Made by a program: the position numbers and the translations under genes
In this document: in pieces, positions 44,579-53,223 of the stretch
Layout: every line of letters starts with the position of its first letter
Position numbering within the stretch: the first letter of the stretch is position 1
Assembly: GCA_035642715.1 (NCBI GenBank)
Contig: DASQRW010000202.1
Coordinates: forward strand, 1-64,000
DNA: 64,000 bases
Source: JAJNBK01 sp035642715
GTDB taxonomy: Archaea; Thermoproteota; Nitrososphaeria; Nitrososphaerales; Nitrososphaeraceae
Direction of reading: 5' to 3'
Notes under the pieces: generated by a model
The model's database searches: none
The model's input: the letters and a program-made list of their open reading frames with translations, nothing else
What the model was told of the DNA's origin: nothing

Positions 44579-45029
44579 TGACTGTTCGTAATCTCATGTG
44601 AATTAGTCGATGTAATTAGGGGCACATTTTTGATAAAAAGGTCTCTATCTCAATAAATTTACCTGTTTTTAGCAGCTATCTGAGCTAACTATTGATTACT
44701 CTATGTCAACTGTGATATAATTCTTAGAATCATATCTTAAATTTAAAACGCTAACTCAACATCTTATTATTTATATATATATATATGCCTACAATTACTC
44801 ACAGAACCAAAAACATTATTCACATTTTTTCTTTATACTGCAAATACACGAGAAACACGTTATTATTATTTTCGTTCATTTAAAACGATAATTGTAATCC
44901 TTTTTTATATATATCAGTATATATTAGTTATATGTAAATACTAAGAATTATTATTCTCTATATTAGTGATAATGCTACATAAACTAATGAGCAAATTTTG
45001 ATATATTGAATAAAGTTTATTCCTATCAG
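44579..45029. other. Convergent intergenic region
   Basis: 451 bases between the ends of the glycerate kinase and thrC genes. No gene. A TA dinucleotide run lies at about 44771-44786, and T-rich runs (for example 44900-44906) could terminate transcription from the left gene. No hairpin stands out. Confidence 0.45.
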
Positions 45030-46385
45030 TTAATTCTTTGGGGGCCTAGAAAACATATTGTTAGCGTTTGTATGATAAGTTACTAATAACCGAGGATCTT
45101 TCTGTCTTCCAGTAAGTATACCAACAACGATATCGTCTTTTTTAATAATACCTTCATTTCGGAGCTTGCGGACGCCCGCCGGAACAGCACCAGATGCCAT
45201 TTCACAATCAAAGCCATTCAATCCAACAACTGACATTCCGTCACTCATTTCTTTATCATTGACTTGAATAACCACGCCTTTAGTAAAATCAATGGCTCGT
45301 AATGCTTTCACAATATTGGCAGGCTTTCCAATCTGAATTGCAGTAGCCTGAGTTTTTGGAAAAACGCCTTCCTTCTGTTTGATAGCGTAATACCGTTCAA
45401 TCATCTCCAAGTCAGGCCTTCCATTATTCCAATTAAGCTTCTTGTTTTCAAAAATACCGTTTATGAGCTCATAGAACGTATTTGCACCTTCAGAATTTAC
45501 TACTGCAATATGAGGGATCTTTTTGATCCAACTCCACTGGTACAATTCCATAAAGGCCTTACCACAACTAGAGGTATTACCTAGCGCTCCACCAGGATAA
45601 ACGATCCAATCAGGAGGATTCCAATTTAGATATTCCATTACTCTATAAACAATTGTCTTTTGTCCTTCAAGACGAAATGGATTGACAGAATTAACCGTAT
45701 ATCCTGAAAATTCTTTTGCGTTTTTTAAAGAGCTAGACAAAGCATCATCAAAATTGCCCTCAACTTGAATTACTTGAGCTCCGAATTGAAATGCCTGACC
45801 CAATTTTCCAGGAGCAACTTCTCCCTTTGGAATATAGACATCACATTCCATGTTTTCATTTGCCGCATACATAGCTGCAGATGCAGATGTATTACCAGTA
45901 GAGGCACAAATTAATTTTTTGACTTTCAACATTTTGGCATGAGTAACAGCTGTTGACATGCCATTATCTTTGAAAGATCCGCTCGGATTATATCCTTCTG
46001 GTTGCAACATAAAACAATTTTGTTTCATATCTGCATAATCGGCCACCTTGCTCATTTGATAAGGTCTTGATAACCTTCCTTCTGCACCATCTAACGAAAC
46101 AAGCACTCTCGCACACTCATCAAAATTTTCGATATCAATTGCAGGAAAATTTATTAAGTCACGAAAACGCCAAACACCACTTTCATTATAGATGTTCCCT
46201 CCGTGGTTTCTTCGTTCGTAAAAGATATCGATAAGATGCCTTGACGGACGCTCACCGTATATTATATCAAGAAGAGAACCACAAGTACACCTGTATATAT
46301 CATTATTGATCTCATAAGTTAAACCACATGATAAACTGATACATTTTTTTATAGCCTGCGAGCGCATCTGTACATTTCTTGCCAA
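45030..46385 (-). CDS. thrC: Threonine synthase
   Basis: A PLP enzyme converting O-phosphohomoserine to threonine. 451 residues with the PLP lysine Lys139 in S-G-S-F-K-D-N-G-M, S-T-G-N-T-S-A-S-A and Y-P-G-G-A-L-G-N-T. A four-cysteine zinc-type motif (Cys15, Cys20, Cys33, Cys35) precedes the fold, as in many archaeal ThrC. The start is TTG at 46385; the ATG six codons on (46367) is an alternative. Homoserine dehydrogenase is at 4636-5664; homoserine kinase is not in the window. Confidence 0.95.
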   Translation of the reverse strand: MARNVQMRSQAIKKCISLSCGLTYEINNDIYRCTCGSLLDIIYGERPSRHLIDIFYERRNHGGNIYNESGVWRFRDLINFPAIDIENFDECARVLVSLDGAEGRLSRPYQMSKVADYADMKQNCFMLQPEGYNPSGSFKDNGMSTAVTHAKMLKVKKLICASTGNTSASAAMYAANENMECDVYIPKGEVAPGKLGQAFQFGAQVIQVEGNFDDALSSSLKNAKEFSGYTVNSVNPFRLEGQKTIVYRVMEYLNWNPPDWIVYPGGALGNTSSCGKAFMELYQWSWIKKIPHIAVVNSEGANTFYELINGIFENKKLNWNNGRPDLEMIERYYAIKQKEGVFPKTQATAIQIGKPANIVKALRAIDFTKGVVIQVNDKEMSDGMSVVGLNGFDCEMASGAVPAGVRKLRNEGIIKKDDIVVGILTGRQKDPRLLVTYHTNANNMFSRPPKN

Positions 46386-46565
46386 TTCTTATTTAGACGT
46401 TTTTATAAACTTCTTTCTGAGTATTAAATTGATGTGACAGTCAACAGCATTACAAACATTCATCTTAATTAGTGTAGTTGTTGTTGAACTAGAACCACAA
46501 TCTTGGATAGGATTAACTGTAAAATATGAAGTCAATTACCAGGAGGTTCTTATTCTATGTAAAAA

Positions 46566-46832
46566 TTACTTTCTTTGTGAGGATTTCTCAAACATCTTCA
46601 GTACTTGTTGTATTACTCCATCCATGTCATCCTCTTTAACTTCCGGATATAAAGCATGTTTTAAAAGGTTGTTTACTGTTGTCGATATTTCTGAACTAAC
46701 TTCATCAAAACTGTCAACGTCACTGTAGCTCTGTTGGTATAAATTTCTTAGTCTCATGGCATACATTTGAGTCTGCTCATTCATATTCACGCTATAAGTG
46801 CGATTATTTACTTTGATCTTTTCTTTTATCAT
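46566..46832 (-). CDS. Hypothetical protein
   Basis: 88 residues, not recognised. Helical, acidic in the second half (Y-P-E-V-K-E-D-D-M-D-G-V), with M-Y-A-M-R-L-R-N-L-Y-Q-Q-S-Y in the first. No motif, membrane segment or cysteine is visible. The start is ATG at 46832. It precedes thrC on the same strand by 180 bp, and lies 175 bp from the regulatory-type palindrome at 47005. Confidence 0.55.
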   Translation of the reverse strand: MIKEKIKVNNRTYSVNMNEQTQMYAMRLRNLYQQSYSDVDSFDEVSSEISTTVNNLLKHALYPEVKEDDMDGVIQQVLKMFEKSSQRK

Positions 46833-47203
46833 TCAGACTTCTAGTTGTATGAGATGTTTAAAAAACTTCCCACAGTAAATCCCTTTATAACGATAGACAT
46901 ATGAATCCATTCTTATATGATGAAGGAAATTTCATAGCATTCTTCAATATATTATCTCCTATTTCATAAATTTCGGAGAACAAAGAATAGAGTTTGCTCG
47001 AATATTTCTAAACTCGAAATATGAAATATATGAATATATATATAGTTCAATTCTTTAACTAAAAAATTCATATAAAGAAAAACTGTTCCTCTTGTTATAT
47101 GGGAGCCTTTTTTATTATATGGTTTTGTATTATGCAAAAATTATCTTCATGATTCGAAATTGAAATTAAAGCAAAAATATAATATGATCCATATGATAGA
47201 ACA
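46833..47203. other. Divergent intergenic region with operator-like site
   Basis: 371 bases. It holds a degenerate copy of the 22-bp palindrome (47005-47026) followed by a TATA run (about 47034-47043). If that promoter drives the gene at 47204, the leader would be about 135 bases; a 17-codon frame at 47099-47152 lies within it. Confidence 0.4.
47005..47026. promoter_or_regulatory. Degenerate copy of the TTTCTAAACTCGA palindrome
   Basis: The left half TTTCTAAACTC plus the GA that follows is identical to the perfect copy at 49330-49351, while the right half is degenerate; 18 of 22 positions match overall. It stands a few bases upstream of a TATA run, as the other copies do. It may regulate rightward transcription of the asparagine-synthetase-like gene. 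Confidence 0.4.
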
Positions 47204-48166
47204 TTGCAAGAAAATGATTGTAATAATCTAAAGTCAGAGTTAGCTGAGAGCGTCAAGAGAAACTATGCTGATGCATTATTGCTATCAGGTGGCTTGGATA
47301 GCAGCATTCTCGCAAACATAGTGAATCCAAGATACAGTTGGACAATTGCTTTCGGAAATGATGCAGTAGATCTAAGTTTTGCTAGGACTGTGGCTGCAAA
47401 ATATAGCAAAAAACACACGGAAGTAATCTTAACAGATGTTGAATTATTGGATATAATCAAAGAAATTATTAAACTCTTCAAAACGTTTGATCCTATTGAA
47501 ATTAGAAATTCGAGTGTAATGTATGCTGGATTAAGCAAGGCAAGAGAAGAAGGAATTTCAACAATAATGACTGGAGATGGCGGTGATGAATTATTTGCTG
47601 GCTATAATTACCTCAAGCGTTATTTCTTTAATATCCAAATGCTAAAAGCTGAATTGCAACGACTTTGGGATACAATGCATTTTTCGTCAAGGATAATTGG
47701 TAGGAATCTTGGAATGAATGTAAAGACGCCTTTCCTAGATAACAAATTTATTTGTTATGCCAAATCTATTGATATTGTTAAATTAATAGGAAAACATCTG
47801 AATGATTCATGGGGCAAATTCATTTTGAGGAAGTGTTATGAACAGGAGCTAGGCGATGAGATAGTATGGAGACCAAAATTAGCACAAGAAGAAGGAGCAG
47901 GAGTCATAAACATTCGTGATCTCCTTATCAAGAATTTGGATGATGGATCATATAAACAGAATACAACCAAAGCATTATCCGAAGGAGTAATCATTAAAGA
48001 TAAAGAACAACTTTATTATTACTCAATTTTTAGGATGTATTTTTCTCCTCCTAAAGAAGAAGAATGTTTATCCGTTCGCTGTCCTAAATGTAATTGCTGT
48101 TTTAAATGGAGAGGTAGGTTTTGTAGAACTTGTGGATTTTTTCCTGTTGAACCACGTGAAGTGTAA
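47204..48166 (+). CDS. Asparagine synthetase-like protein lacking a glutaminase domain, with zinc ribbon
   Basis: 320 residues. The ATP-pyrophosphatase fold has S-G-G-L-D-S-S (28-34) and T-G-D-G-G-D-E-L-F-A-G-Y (123-134), the pattern of the synthetase half of AsnB. The N-terminal glutamine amidotransferase domain is missing and none is encoded upstream. The C-terminus adds a zinc ribbon (Cys293-x2-Cys296, Cys307-x2-Cys310). Amidation with free ammonia, or of a different substrate, is inferred. The start is TTG at 47204. Confidence 0.82.
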   Translation: MQENDCNNLKSELAESVKRNYADALLLSGGLDSSILANIVNPRYSWTIAFGNDAVDLSFARTVAAKYSKKHTEVILTDVELLDIIKEIIKLFKTFDPIEIRNSSVMYAGLSKAREEGISTIMTGDGGDELFAGYNYLKRYFFNIQMLKAELQRLWDTMHFSSRIIGRNLGMNVKTPFLDNKFICYAKSIDIVKLIGKHLNDSWGKFILRKCYEQELGDEIVWRPKLAQEEGAGVINIRDLLIKNLDDGSYKQNTTKALSEGVIIKDKEQLYYYSIFRMYFSPPKEEECLSVRCPKCNCCFKWRGRFCRTCGFFPVEPREV

Positions 48167-48290
48167 TAGCGATAGCTTTCATGATATTCATCTGTACCCC
48201 TTGTCCACTGTTACTCCGGTGACAGAGATCTGTGTTACAGTGTGACTTTTATTCCATTAACAAATGTTTACTCAGGAGGCATGTAATCAT

Positions 48291-48938
48291 ATGTCATTTG
48301 GTAACAAGTGGATAAAACCACAAGGCGAAAGTGTCAGTAATAAATTTTTAGAAGGAATTAAGCCGCAAGCTCCTTTGAAACCAAGAATAGAAGAAGCACA
48401 GAAAAAGTTACAGATGCAAATTTCAAAATTGGAAACAATATCATCGAAGATGGATGAAAAGGACCATCTAATTTTCAAACGCGTAGTTCATGCAATGCAG
48501 AATCATGATAGTCAATATGCCAAAATATTATCTAACGAACTCTCACAGATTCGAAAAATGAATAAAATGGTAAGCTCCGCTAAATTGGCTTTGGAACAAA
48601 TACAATTACGATTGAATACAATTACAGAATTAGGTGATGTTGTAATAACGTTGAGTCCGGCCATGTCTGTAATAAAGGGAATACAGGGAGGGCTTTCATC
48701 TATGATGCCTGAAGCAGATCAGTCATTTGGACAGATTTCTGATTTGCTTGGTACCATTATGGCAGATTCAGGTCAAATTCCCACGACAGAAATAGGTGCA
48801 TCTACTGGATTAAATGAAGATTCAATGAAGATCATTGAGGAAGCAAGCGCAATAGTAGAACAAAATATGAAGGATAAATTTCCTGACCTTCCAAGCGGTA
48901 CTGTTGAATCGCAAAAGAGTGAGGCATCATTATATTAA
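48291..48938 (+). CDS. cdvB: CdvB-family ESCRT-III-like protein
   Basis: 215 residues from the ATG at 48291, which is preceded by AGGAGG at 48273-48278 (the frame is open to an earlier ATG at 48264). The long helical region (about 25-120) with K-P-R-I-E-E-A-Q-K-K-L-Q-M-Q and alternating charges is the ESCRT-III core; the C-terminal part is flexible and acidic. CdvB forms filaments in archaeal cell division and membrane remodelling. Thaumarchaea have several copies; no cdvA or cdvC is adjacent, so this may be a paralogue. Confidence 0.85.
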   Translation: MSFGNKWIKPQGESVSNKFLEGIKPQAPLKPRIEEAQKKLQMQISKLETISSKMDEKDHLIFKRVVHAMQNHDSQYAKILSNELSQIRKMNKMVSSAKLALEQIQLRLNTITELGDVVITLSPAMSVIKGIQGGLSSMMPEADQSFGQISDLLGTIMADSGQIPTTEIGASTGLNEDSMKIIEEASAIVEQNMKDKFPDLPSGTVESQKSEASLY

Positions 48939-48956
48939 GAATAATAACATAGAGTC

Positions 48957-49289
48957 CTAAATTTTTCTATTACCATCAGCAATTTTTTTAACTTCCTTTT
49001 TTATTCTCGATATTGTAGGATAACTATATCCCTTCTGCCTGTAACTCCTAATCATCGTTTTCCAATTGTTTAATCTCCATCTTGCTTGATCATAACTTAC
49101 CATATGCGTTTCTAATTTTACTATGCTCTTTCTGCCAGGCATCAGATAACCTCCTGCTATTGCAATATTGCGGCTATATGCAAACCTTAATCCAAATAGA
49201 ATCATTTCAGGCGTCAGATATTCAAGGTATGAACGCATTTCTTTACTCTGCTCCTTTGTTAATTTTACTTTAAATATAAACTCGTTCAC
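48957..49289 (-). CDS. Hypothetical protein under a palindromic promoter
   Basis: 110 residues, not recognised; basic overall, with helical segments E-Q-S-K-E-M-R-S-Y-L-E-Y-L and a lysine-rich C-terminus (R-I-K-K-E-V-K-K-I-A-D). The start is ATG at 49289. A TATA box (TTATATAA, 49318-49325) lies 29 bp upstream and a 32-bp perfect palindrome (49325-49356) borders it, implying tight control of a leaderless transcript. It converges with cdvB, 18 bp away. A regulator or a small nucleic-acid-binding protein would fit, but this is a guess. Confidence 0.6.
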   Translation of the reverse strand: MNEFIFKVKLTKEQSKEMRSYLEYLTPEMILFGLRFAYSRNIAIAGGYLMPGRKSIVKLETHMVSYDQARWRLNNWKTMIRSYRQKGYSYPTISRIKKEVKKIADGNRKI

Positions 49290-50035
49290 TTGTATGTAAA
49301 TGTGATACTTATCATTATTATATAATGTATTTCTAAACTCGAGTTTAGAAATACATAGAAGTATACTCAGTTAGCAACAACAATTAGTCAGTATGCATCT
49401 CCATTACTACGTTTTTAATTAAATATTAGATATTTTCTAGTGAGCTGAGCATAACCACTTTAAAATAATCACATATACAGGAAAATCAATATTGTTGAAA
49501 GTACAAAGAACCTAGTTGACATTCCTTACAGACGTCTTGGCCACCTTAATTAATGCGATTAGTAAGTCGTAAATGATAAACATTAAAAGAGTTCATAAGT
49601 CGTTTCTTAAATTTGGTTTATCATAGTATAAACCTTAGACGAAAGAACGCTATAGGTTAAGATAGCAACAAACTACAAATATCCCTTAATAGTATCAGCG
49701 TTTTGAACTATATTGTACGGAGGATGATTAGTTTTTTATAACGTTTACATAAAGGTAAGCCAACGGGTAATAGAAATAATTGACAAATAGTCACTCACCA
49801 TAGTATATAATAACCTAATACGATTCCTAAGTTTTTTTATTTGAATTTAGAATTACCCAAATTAGGTACATGGCAAAAATCATGACAAAAGATGCCATTA
49901 TAACAGATTTCGAATATATTAATGCTCAAGGTCATAAAAATGCAGGAAAAACAAATATTCTGTATGTAATACTATCTAATGCTACTATCTTATACTTTGT
50001 ATAGTGAAGAAAATGTCAGTCTTAAAAAAATGAAA
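49290..50035. other. Intergenic region with perfect palindrome
   Basis: 746 bases. The notable element is the palindrome at 49325-49356. A 44-codon frame at 49870-50004 starting with ATG is unsupported. No tRNA or repeat array is seen. Confidence 0.4.
49325..49356. promoter_or_regulatory. 32-bp perfect palindrome, operator candidate
   Basis: Each half is ATGTATTTCTAAACTC and its exact reverse complement, centred on 49340/49341, with CTCGAG in the middle. The core (49330-49351) is 19/22 identical to the site before bioB. It touches the TATA box of the gene at 48957-49289, so a dimeric regulator bound here could activate or block that promoter. Confidence 0.7.
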
Positions 50036-51205
50036 TTAAATAATATTGTACTTCTTACCTGTTTTCTCGAACGCATTTAATGCATGAAAGAGCTGGTCCT
50101 TTTTATGTAATGAAGTAAGAGAGATTCTAAGACATGCCGATCCTTTTTTCACCGTCGGGTATCTAATAGGTTGAGCAAAAACATTATTTTTAAGTAATTC
50201 ATCTGAGAATTCTACGGCTAATTTATCATTTCTAATCATAATAGCGATTATTTGAGTAGTCGAATTGCCTATTAAAAAGCCGATTTCTTTTAATCCTTTA
50301 GAAAACGTCTCAATATTACAAAATAGACGTTTCTGTAAATTACCCTTTTTAGCGAGAGGAATTGATGATAATGCCGACACACATAGATGCTGCGGTAAAG
50401 CAGAAGTATAGATAAACTGGCGGGATTTGTTAATAAATATCTCCCTAAATGTTCTCGATGTAGCGACATATCCTCCAAAGCAGCCCAAAGCTTTACTCAA
50501 ACTGCTGATGTGTATATCTATCAAGTTATTTACACCTAGATGCGAAGTTGTTCCAGAAAAAGAATTCAATGAACCAAGAATAAAGTCACCGTGAGCATCA
50601 TCAACCACTGTTATGGCATTATTACTTTTGGCAATATTGCATATTTTCTGTAGCTGTGACAGATCTCCATCTATGCTAAATACGCCTTCTGTTATTACAA
50701 TTTTTTTACTACTAACACAATTTTGCATCAATCTCTCAAGGCAATCAGCGTCATTATGTCGAAATACTTTAATCTTTGCACGACTAGATATGCAAGCATC
50801 TATTATGCTTGCATGATTCAATTCGTCACTAAAAATTGTTGAATTTTTATCAGCAAGAGCTGTGATGGCTCCAAGATTTGCCATGTACCCTGTTGGAAAT
50901 ACTAAGGAACACTCCGTTCCACGATGTCTCGACAGTTGTTCTTCGAGTTCTATAATTTTGGGATCATTGCCAGCGATGAGCCGTGAACTACATTGTGATA
51001 TCTGTCTAAGTTGTTTTATTGTTTTTCTTAGAACCTGTTTATTTTGTGACAATCCGAGATAATCATTAGAGCAAAAATGAATTGCTTTTTTACCATTGAC
51101 GGTCGCAGTAGAACCGTGAAGTTGAACGGATTTTAATGTGCGATATATATTTTGCCTTTGAAGCTTATTTAGCTCTTTTTCTAAATAGTTATACCTCGAG
51201 GCCAA
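50036..51205 (-). CDS. bioF: 8-Amino-7-oxononanoate synthase
   Basis: It condenses pimeloyl-CoA (or ACP) with alanine in biotin synthesis. 389 residues of the PLP alpha-oxoamine synthase family, with the PLP lysine Lys238 (I-S-S-L-S-K-A-L-G), F-C-S-N-D-Y-L-G-L, D-E-L-N-H-A-S and V-V-D-D-A-H-G. The start is TTG at 51205, overlapping the bioB stop by 17 bases; translation is probably coupled. It ends a two-gene unit. Confidence 0.95.
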   Translation of the reverse strand: MASRYNYLEKELNKLQRQNIYRTLKSVQLHGSTATVNGKKAIHFCSNDYLGLSQNKQVLRKTIKQLRQISQCSSRLIAGNDPKIIELEEQLSRHRGTECSLVFPTGYMANLGAITALADKNSTIFSDELNHASIIDACISSRAKIKVFRHNDADCLERLMQNCVSSKKIVITEGVFSIDGDLSQLQKICNIAKSNNAITVVDDAHGDFILGSLNSFSGTTSHLGVNNLIDIHISSLSKALGCFGGYVATSRTFREIFINKSRQFIYTSALPQHLCVSALSSIPLAKKGNLQKRLFCNIETFSKGLKEIGFLIGNSTTQIIAIMIRNDKLAVEFSDELLKNNVFAQPIRYPTVKKGSACLRISLTSLHKKDQLFHALNAFEKTGKKYNII

Positions 51206-52163
51206 TCTCTCTTATCATCAAAATATCTTTCTCAGAGTAGTTTCCGGCTGTAGTTAGATATCCACCTGTGATAATACCGTTTGCACCTGCCTTTAAAGCG
51301 ATTCTTTCATTATCCCTTAGGTGAACCTCTCTTCCTCCAGCGATCTTTAGAATCGTTTTGGGAATGATAAAACGCCAGACGGCAATCGTTTTTACAATCT
51401 CCATGGGATGAAGAGATGGTTGATTTTGAAGAGGAGTTCCTCCTCTTGACATTAAAATATTTAATGGAACCTCATCAGGTTGAAGGGAAGCAATCGAAAA
51501 TGCTAGTTCTAGTCTCTGCAATGAAGATTCGCCCATCCCTATTATACCTCCACAACACAGTTCAAGTCCCTCAGCCTTTACAATTCTAGCGGTATTTAAT
51601 CTGTCATGAAAATCATGAGTCCGACAAATCTGAGAAAAATAACTTTCTGATGTTTCCAAATTATGATTGTAACGCTTTACGCCCAACGACTTCAGCTTAC
51701 GAACCCTTTGAACAGTCATAAATCCAAGTGACACATTTACTTCAATGTCTATACTACTTTTGATTGTTTGAATTATTTCGCAAATCTGAAAGAAATCCTT
51801 ATCTGGAGGGGATTTATAAGCGCAGACAAGACAAAAACTTGAGGATCCATTTCGTTTGGCTATCCTTGCCTTTTCTAATATTTGCTCCTTTGGTAAAAGC
51901 GGATATTTAGTAATTCCACTATCATAGAAAGCTGATTGAGCACAAAAGGAGCAATCTTCTGAGCAGCCTCCAGACTTTGCATTTATTAAAGACTCAACAT
52001 CAACCTTATCTCCGTTGTACTTCCTTGTAATAGCATTTGCGTAATATGATAGACTCACAATATCATCTGTTGAAAGCAGTTGCCTAGATTCATCAAATGT
52101 AATATTTTCCCCTTTGTTCAATATCCTTTCTGCAATACCTCTTATGAACATAGAATCAGACAT
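51189..52163 (-). CDS. bioB: Biotin synthase
   Basis: A radical-SAM enzyme inserting sulfur into dethiobiotin. From the ATG at 52163 it has 324 residues; the frame is open up to 52232, but that upstream stretch runs into the palindromic operator, so the shorter start is preferred. The SAM [4Fe-4S] ligands are Cys67, Cys71 and Cys74 (C-S-E-D-C-S-F-C). A-G-G-R-E near the C-terminus and N-H-N-L-E-T also fit. Transcribed with bioF. Confidence 0.95.
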   Translation of the reverse strand: MSDSMFIRGIAERILNKGENITFDESRQLLSTDDIVSLSYYANAITRKYNGDKVDVESLINAKSGGCSEDCSFCAQSAFYDSGITKYPLLPKEQILEKARIAKRNGSSSFCLVCAYKSPPDKDFFQICEIIQTIKSSIDIEVNVSLGFMTVQRVRKLKSLGVKRYNHNLETSESYFSQICRTHDFHDRLNTARIVKAEGLELCCGGIIGMGESSLQRLELAFSIASLQPDEVPLNILMSRGGTPLQNQPSLHPMEIVKTIAVWRFIIPKTILKIAGGREVHLRDNERIALKAGANGIITGGYLTTAGNYSEKDILMIREIGLEV

Positions 52164-52226
52164 TGAAATGAAGATGTTATAGACGGGTAAATAACCTTTG
52201 GCCTTATCTAATACAATACAATAAAA

Positions 52227-52248
52227 TTTCAAAATTCGAATTTAGAAA
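52227..52248. promoter_or_regulatory. Near-perfect palindrome upstream of bioB
   Basis: Halves TTTCAAAATTC and GAATTTAGAAA differ from perfect symmetry at one pair. It matches the 49330-49351 core at 19 of 22 positions and is 64 bp before the bioB ATG, next to a TATA-like sequence (reverse strand TTTTATTG, about 52222-52229). Probable operator of the bioB-bioF unit. Confidence 0.6.
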
Positions 52249-52620
52249 TATTCATATCAGGTTTTTGAAGATAACCATCTATCAATAAATGTCAAAAAAA
52301 TGGTGTAAACCCCCCCCCTTTAATCCTCTAGGAGATAAATTACCGATACTAAGCTAAAATAAACAGAACAAAAGCAAGTACTATATTCATCATGCTTTAA
52401 AAACAGTCATTACAACGATTTTCGTAGTTATCTTTACTCTGATAGAGGGTTTAAAAAACGACCCATATTTAGACCGTCTAAAAAATAGTACCTTTTTTTT
52501 ACCTATAATTTAGAGATTTGAATGCAAAACAGATTATTTAATTGCCAATACCCTTTTTGAACGCTTTATCATAAATTCTTGACAATGTCACAGTTATATG
52601 TCCCAATGCTTTGATATAAC
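52249..52620. other. Intergenic region with C9 homopolymer
   Basis: 372 bases between bioB and the recombinase gene. It contains nine consecutive C residues at 52310-52318, striking in AT-rich DNA, and T runs near 52490-52500. No gene and no clear inverted repeats marking a mobile element. Confidence 0.4.
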
Positions 52621-53223
52621 GTGAAGTATGCTTTAGCATATTTACGAGTAAGCACTGAAGAACAAACAGTGCTTAATCAAAAAATGGCTTTGCAAAAATG
52701 GTCATATGAACATGATTACCAAATTCTAGACTTCTTTGAAGACTCAGCAATCAGTGGGAAGATTCCAGCTATTGATCGTTATGGTTTCAGAGATCTATTG
52801 GAGCTTGTCAAGACTGCAGCTGTCGACGCCGTCTTGGTATATGAGCTTTCACGTGTAGGTAGGACTTTTTGGGATACACTTGATGCAGTAAAAACAATTG
52901 AAGAGTATGCACCCCTTATTTCATGTTCTCCAAGAGAATCTTTTCTGCAAACTACAGAGCCAAGTATCAGAAAATTAATGATCGGAATACTTACGTGGGT
53001 TGCAGAAAGAGAACGAGAGATGTTAGTACAGCGAACAAAAGACGGAATGGCACGAGCAAAGGAGGGAGGCAAAGGCATCGGAAGGCCGCGAAAAAAATTG
53101 GATAAGGATAATTTAATCAAATTACTCGTAGAAAACCAGCCTCGCTCAAAAATAGCGAAAAGTCTTGGTATTTCAAAGGCAACATTATACAAAGAACTTC
53201 GTCAATTAGCTTTCAAAACTTGA
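52621..53223 (+). CDS. Serine recombinase (resolvase/invertase family)
   Basis: 200 residues. The catalytic domain (1-135) carries the active-site serine Ser11 in Y-L-R-V-S-T-E-E-Q and the arginine motif Y-E-L-S-R-V-G-R; the C-terminus (about 150-195) is a helix-turn-helix (R-S-K-I-A-K-S-L-G-I-S-K-A-T-L). The size matches small resolvases, without the TnpB partner of IS607-type elements. The start is GTG at 52621. It lies between bioB and bioA and its stop abuts the bioA stop in the shared TGATCA (53221-53226). It may be a domesticated or stranded mobile gene. Confidence 0.9.
   Translation: MKYALAYLRVSTEEQTVLNQKMALQKWSYEHDYQILDFFEDSAISGKIPAIDRYGFRDLLELVKTAAVDAVLVYELSRVGRTFWDTLDAVKTIEEYAPLISCSPRESFLQTTEPSIRKLMIGILTWVAEREREMLVQRTKDGMARAKEGGKGIGRPRKKLDKDNLIKLLVENQPRSKIAKSLGISKATLYKELRQLAFKT

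Noticed and set aside
49870..50004. 44-codon frame in the spacer before bioF
   Set aside because: No recognisable pattern; kept out because length and context give no support, although a TATA-like sequence lies upstream.
51189..52232. bioB beginning at the far upstream end of its frame
   Set aside because: That start would place coding sequence over the palindromic operator; the ATG at 52163 gives a normal biotin synthase N-terminus.
52233..53223. A complete insertion sequence around the serine recombinase
   Set aside because: No terminal inverted repeats, target duplication or partner transposase could be found.
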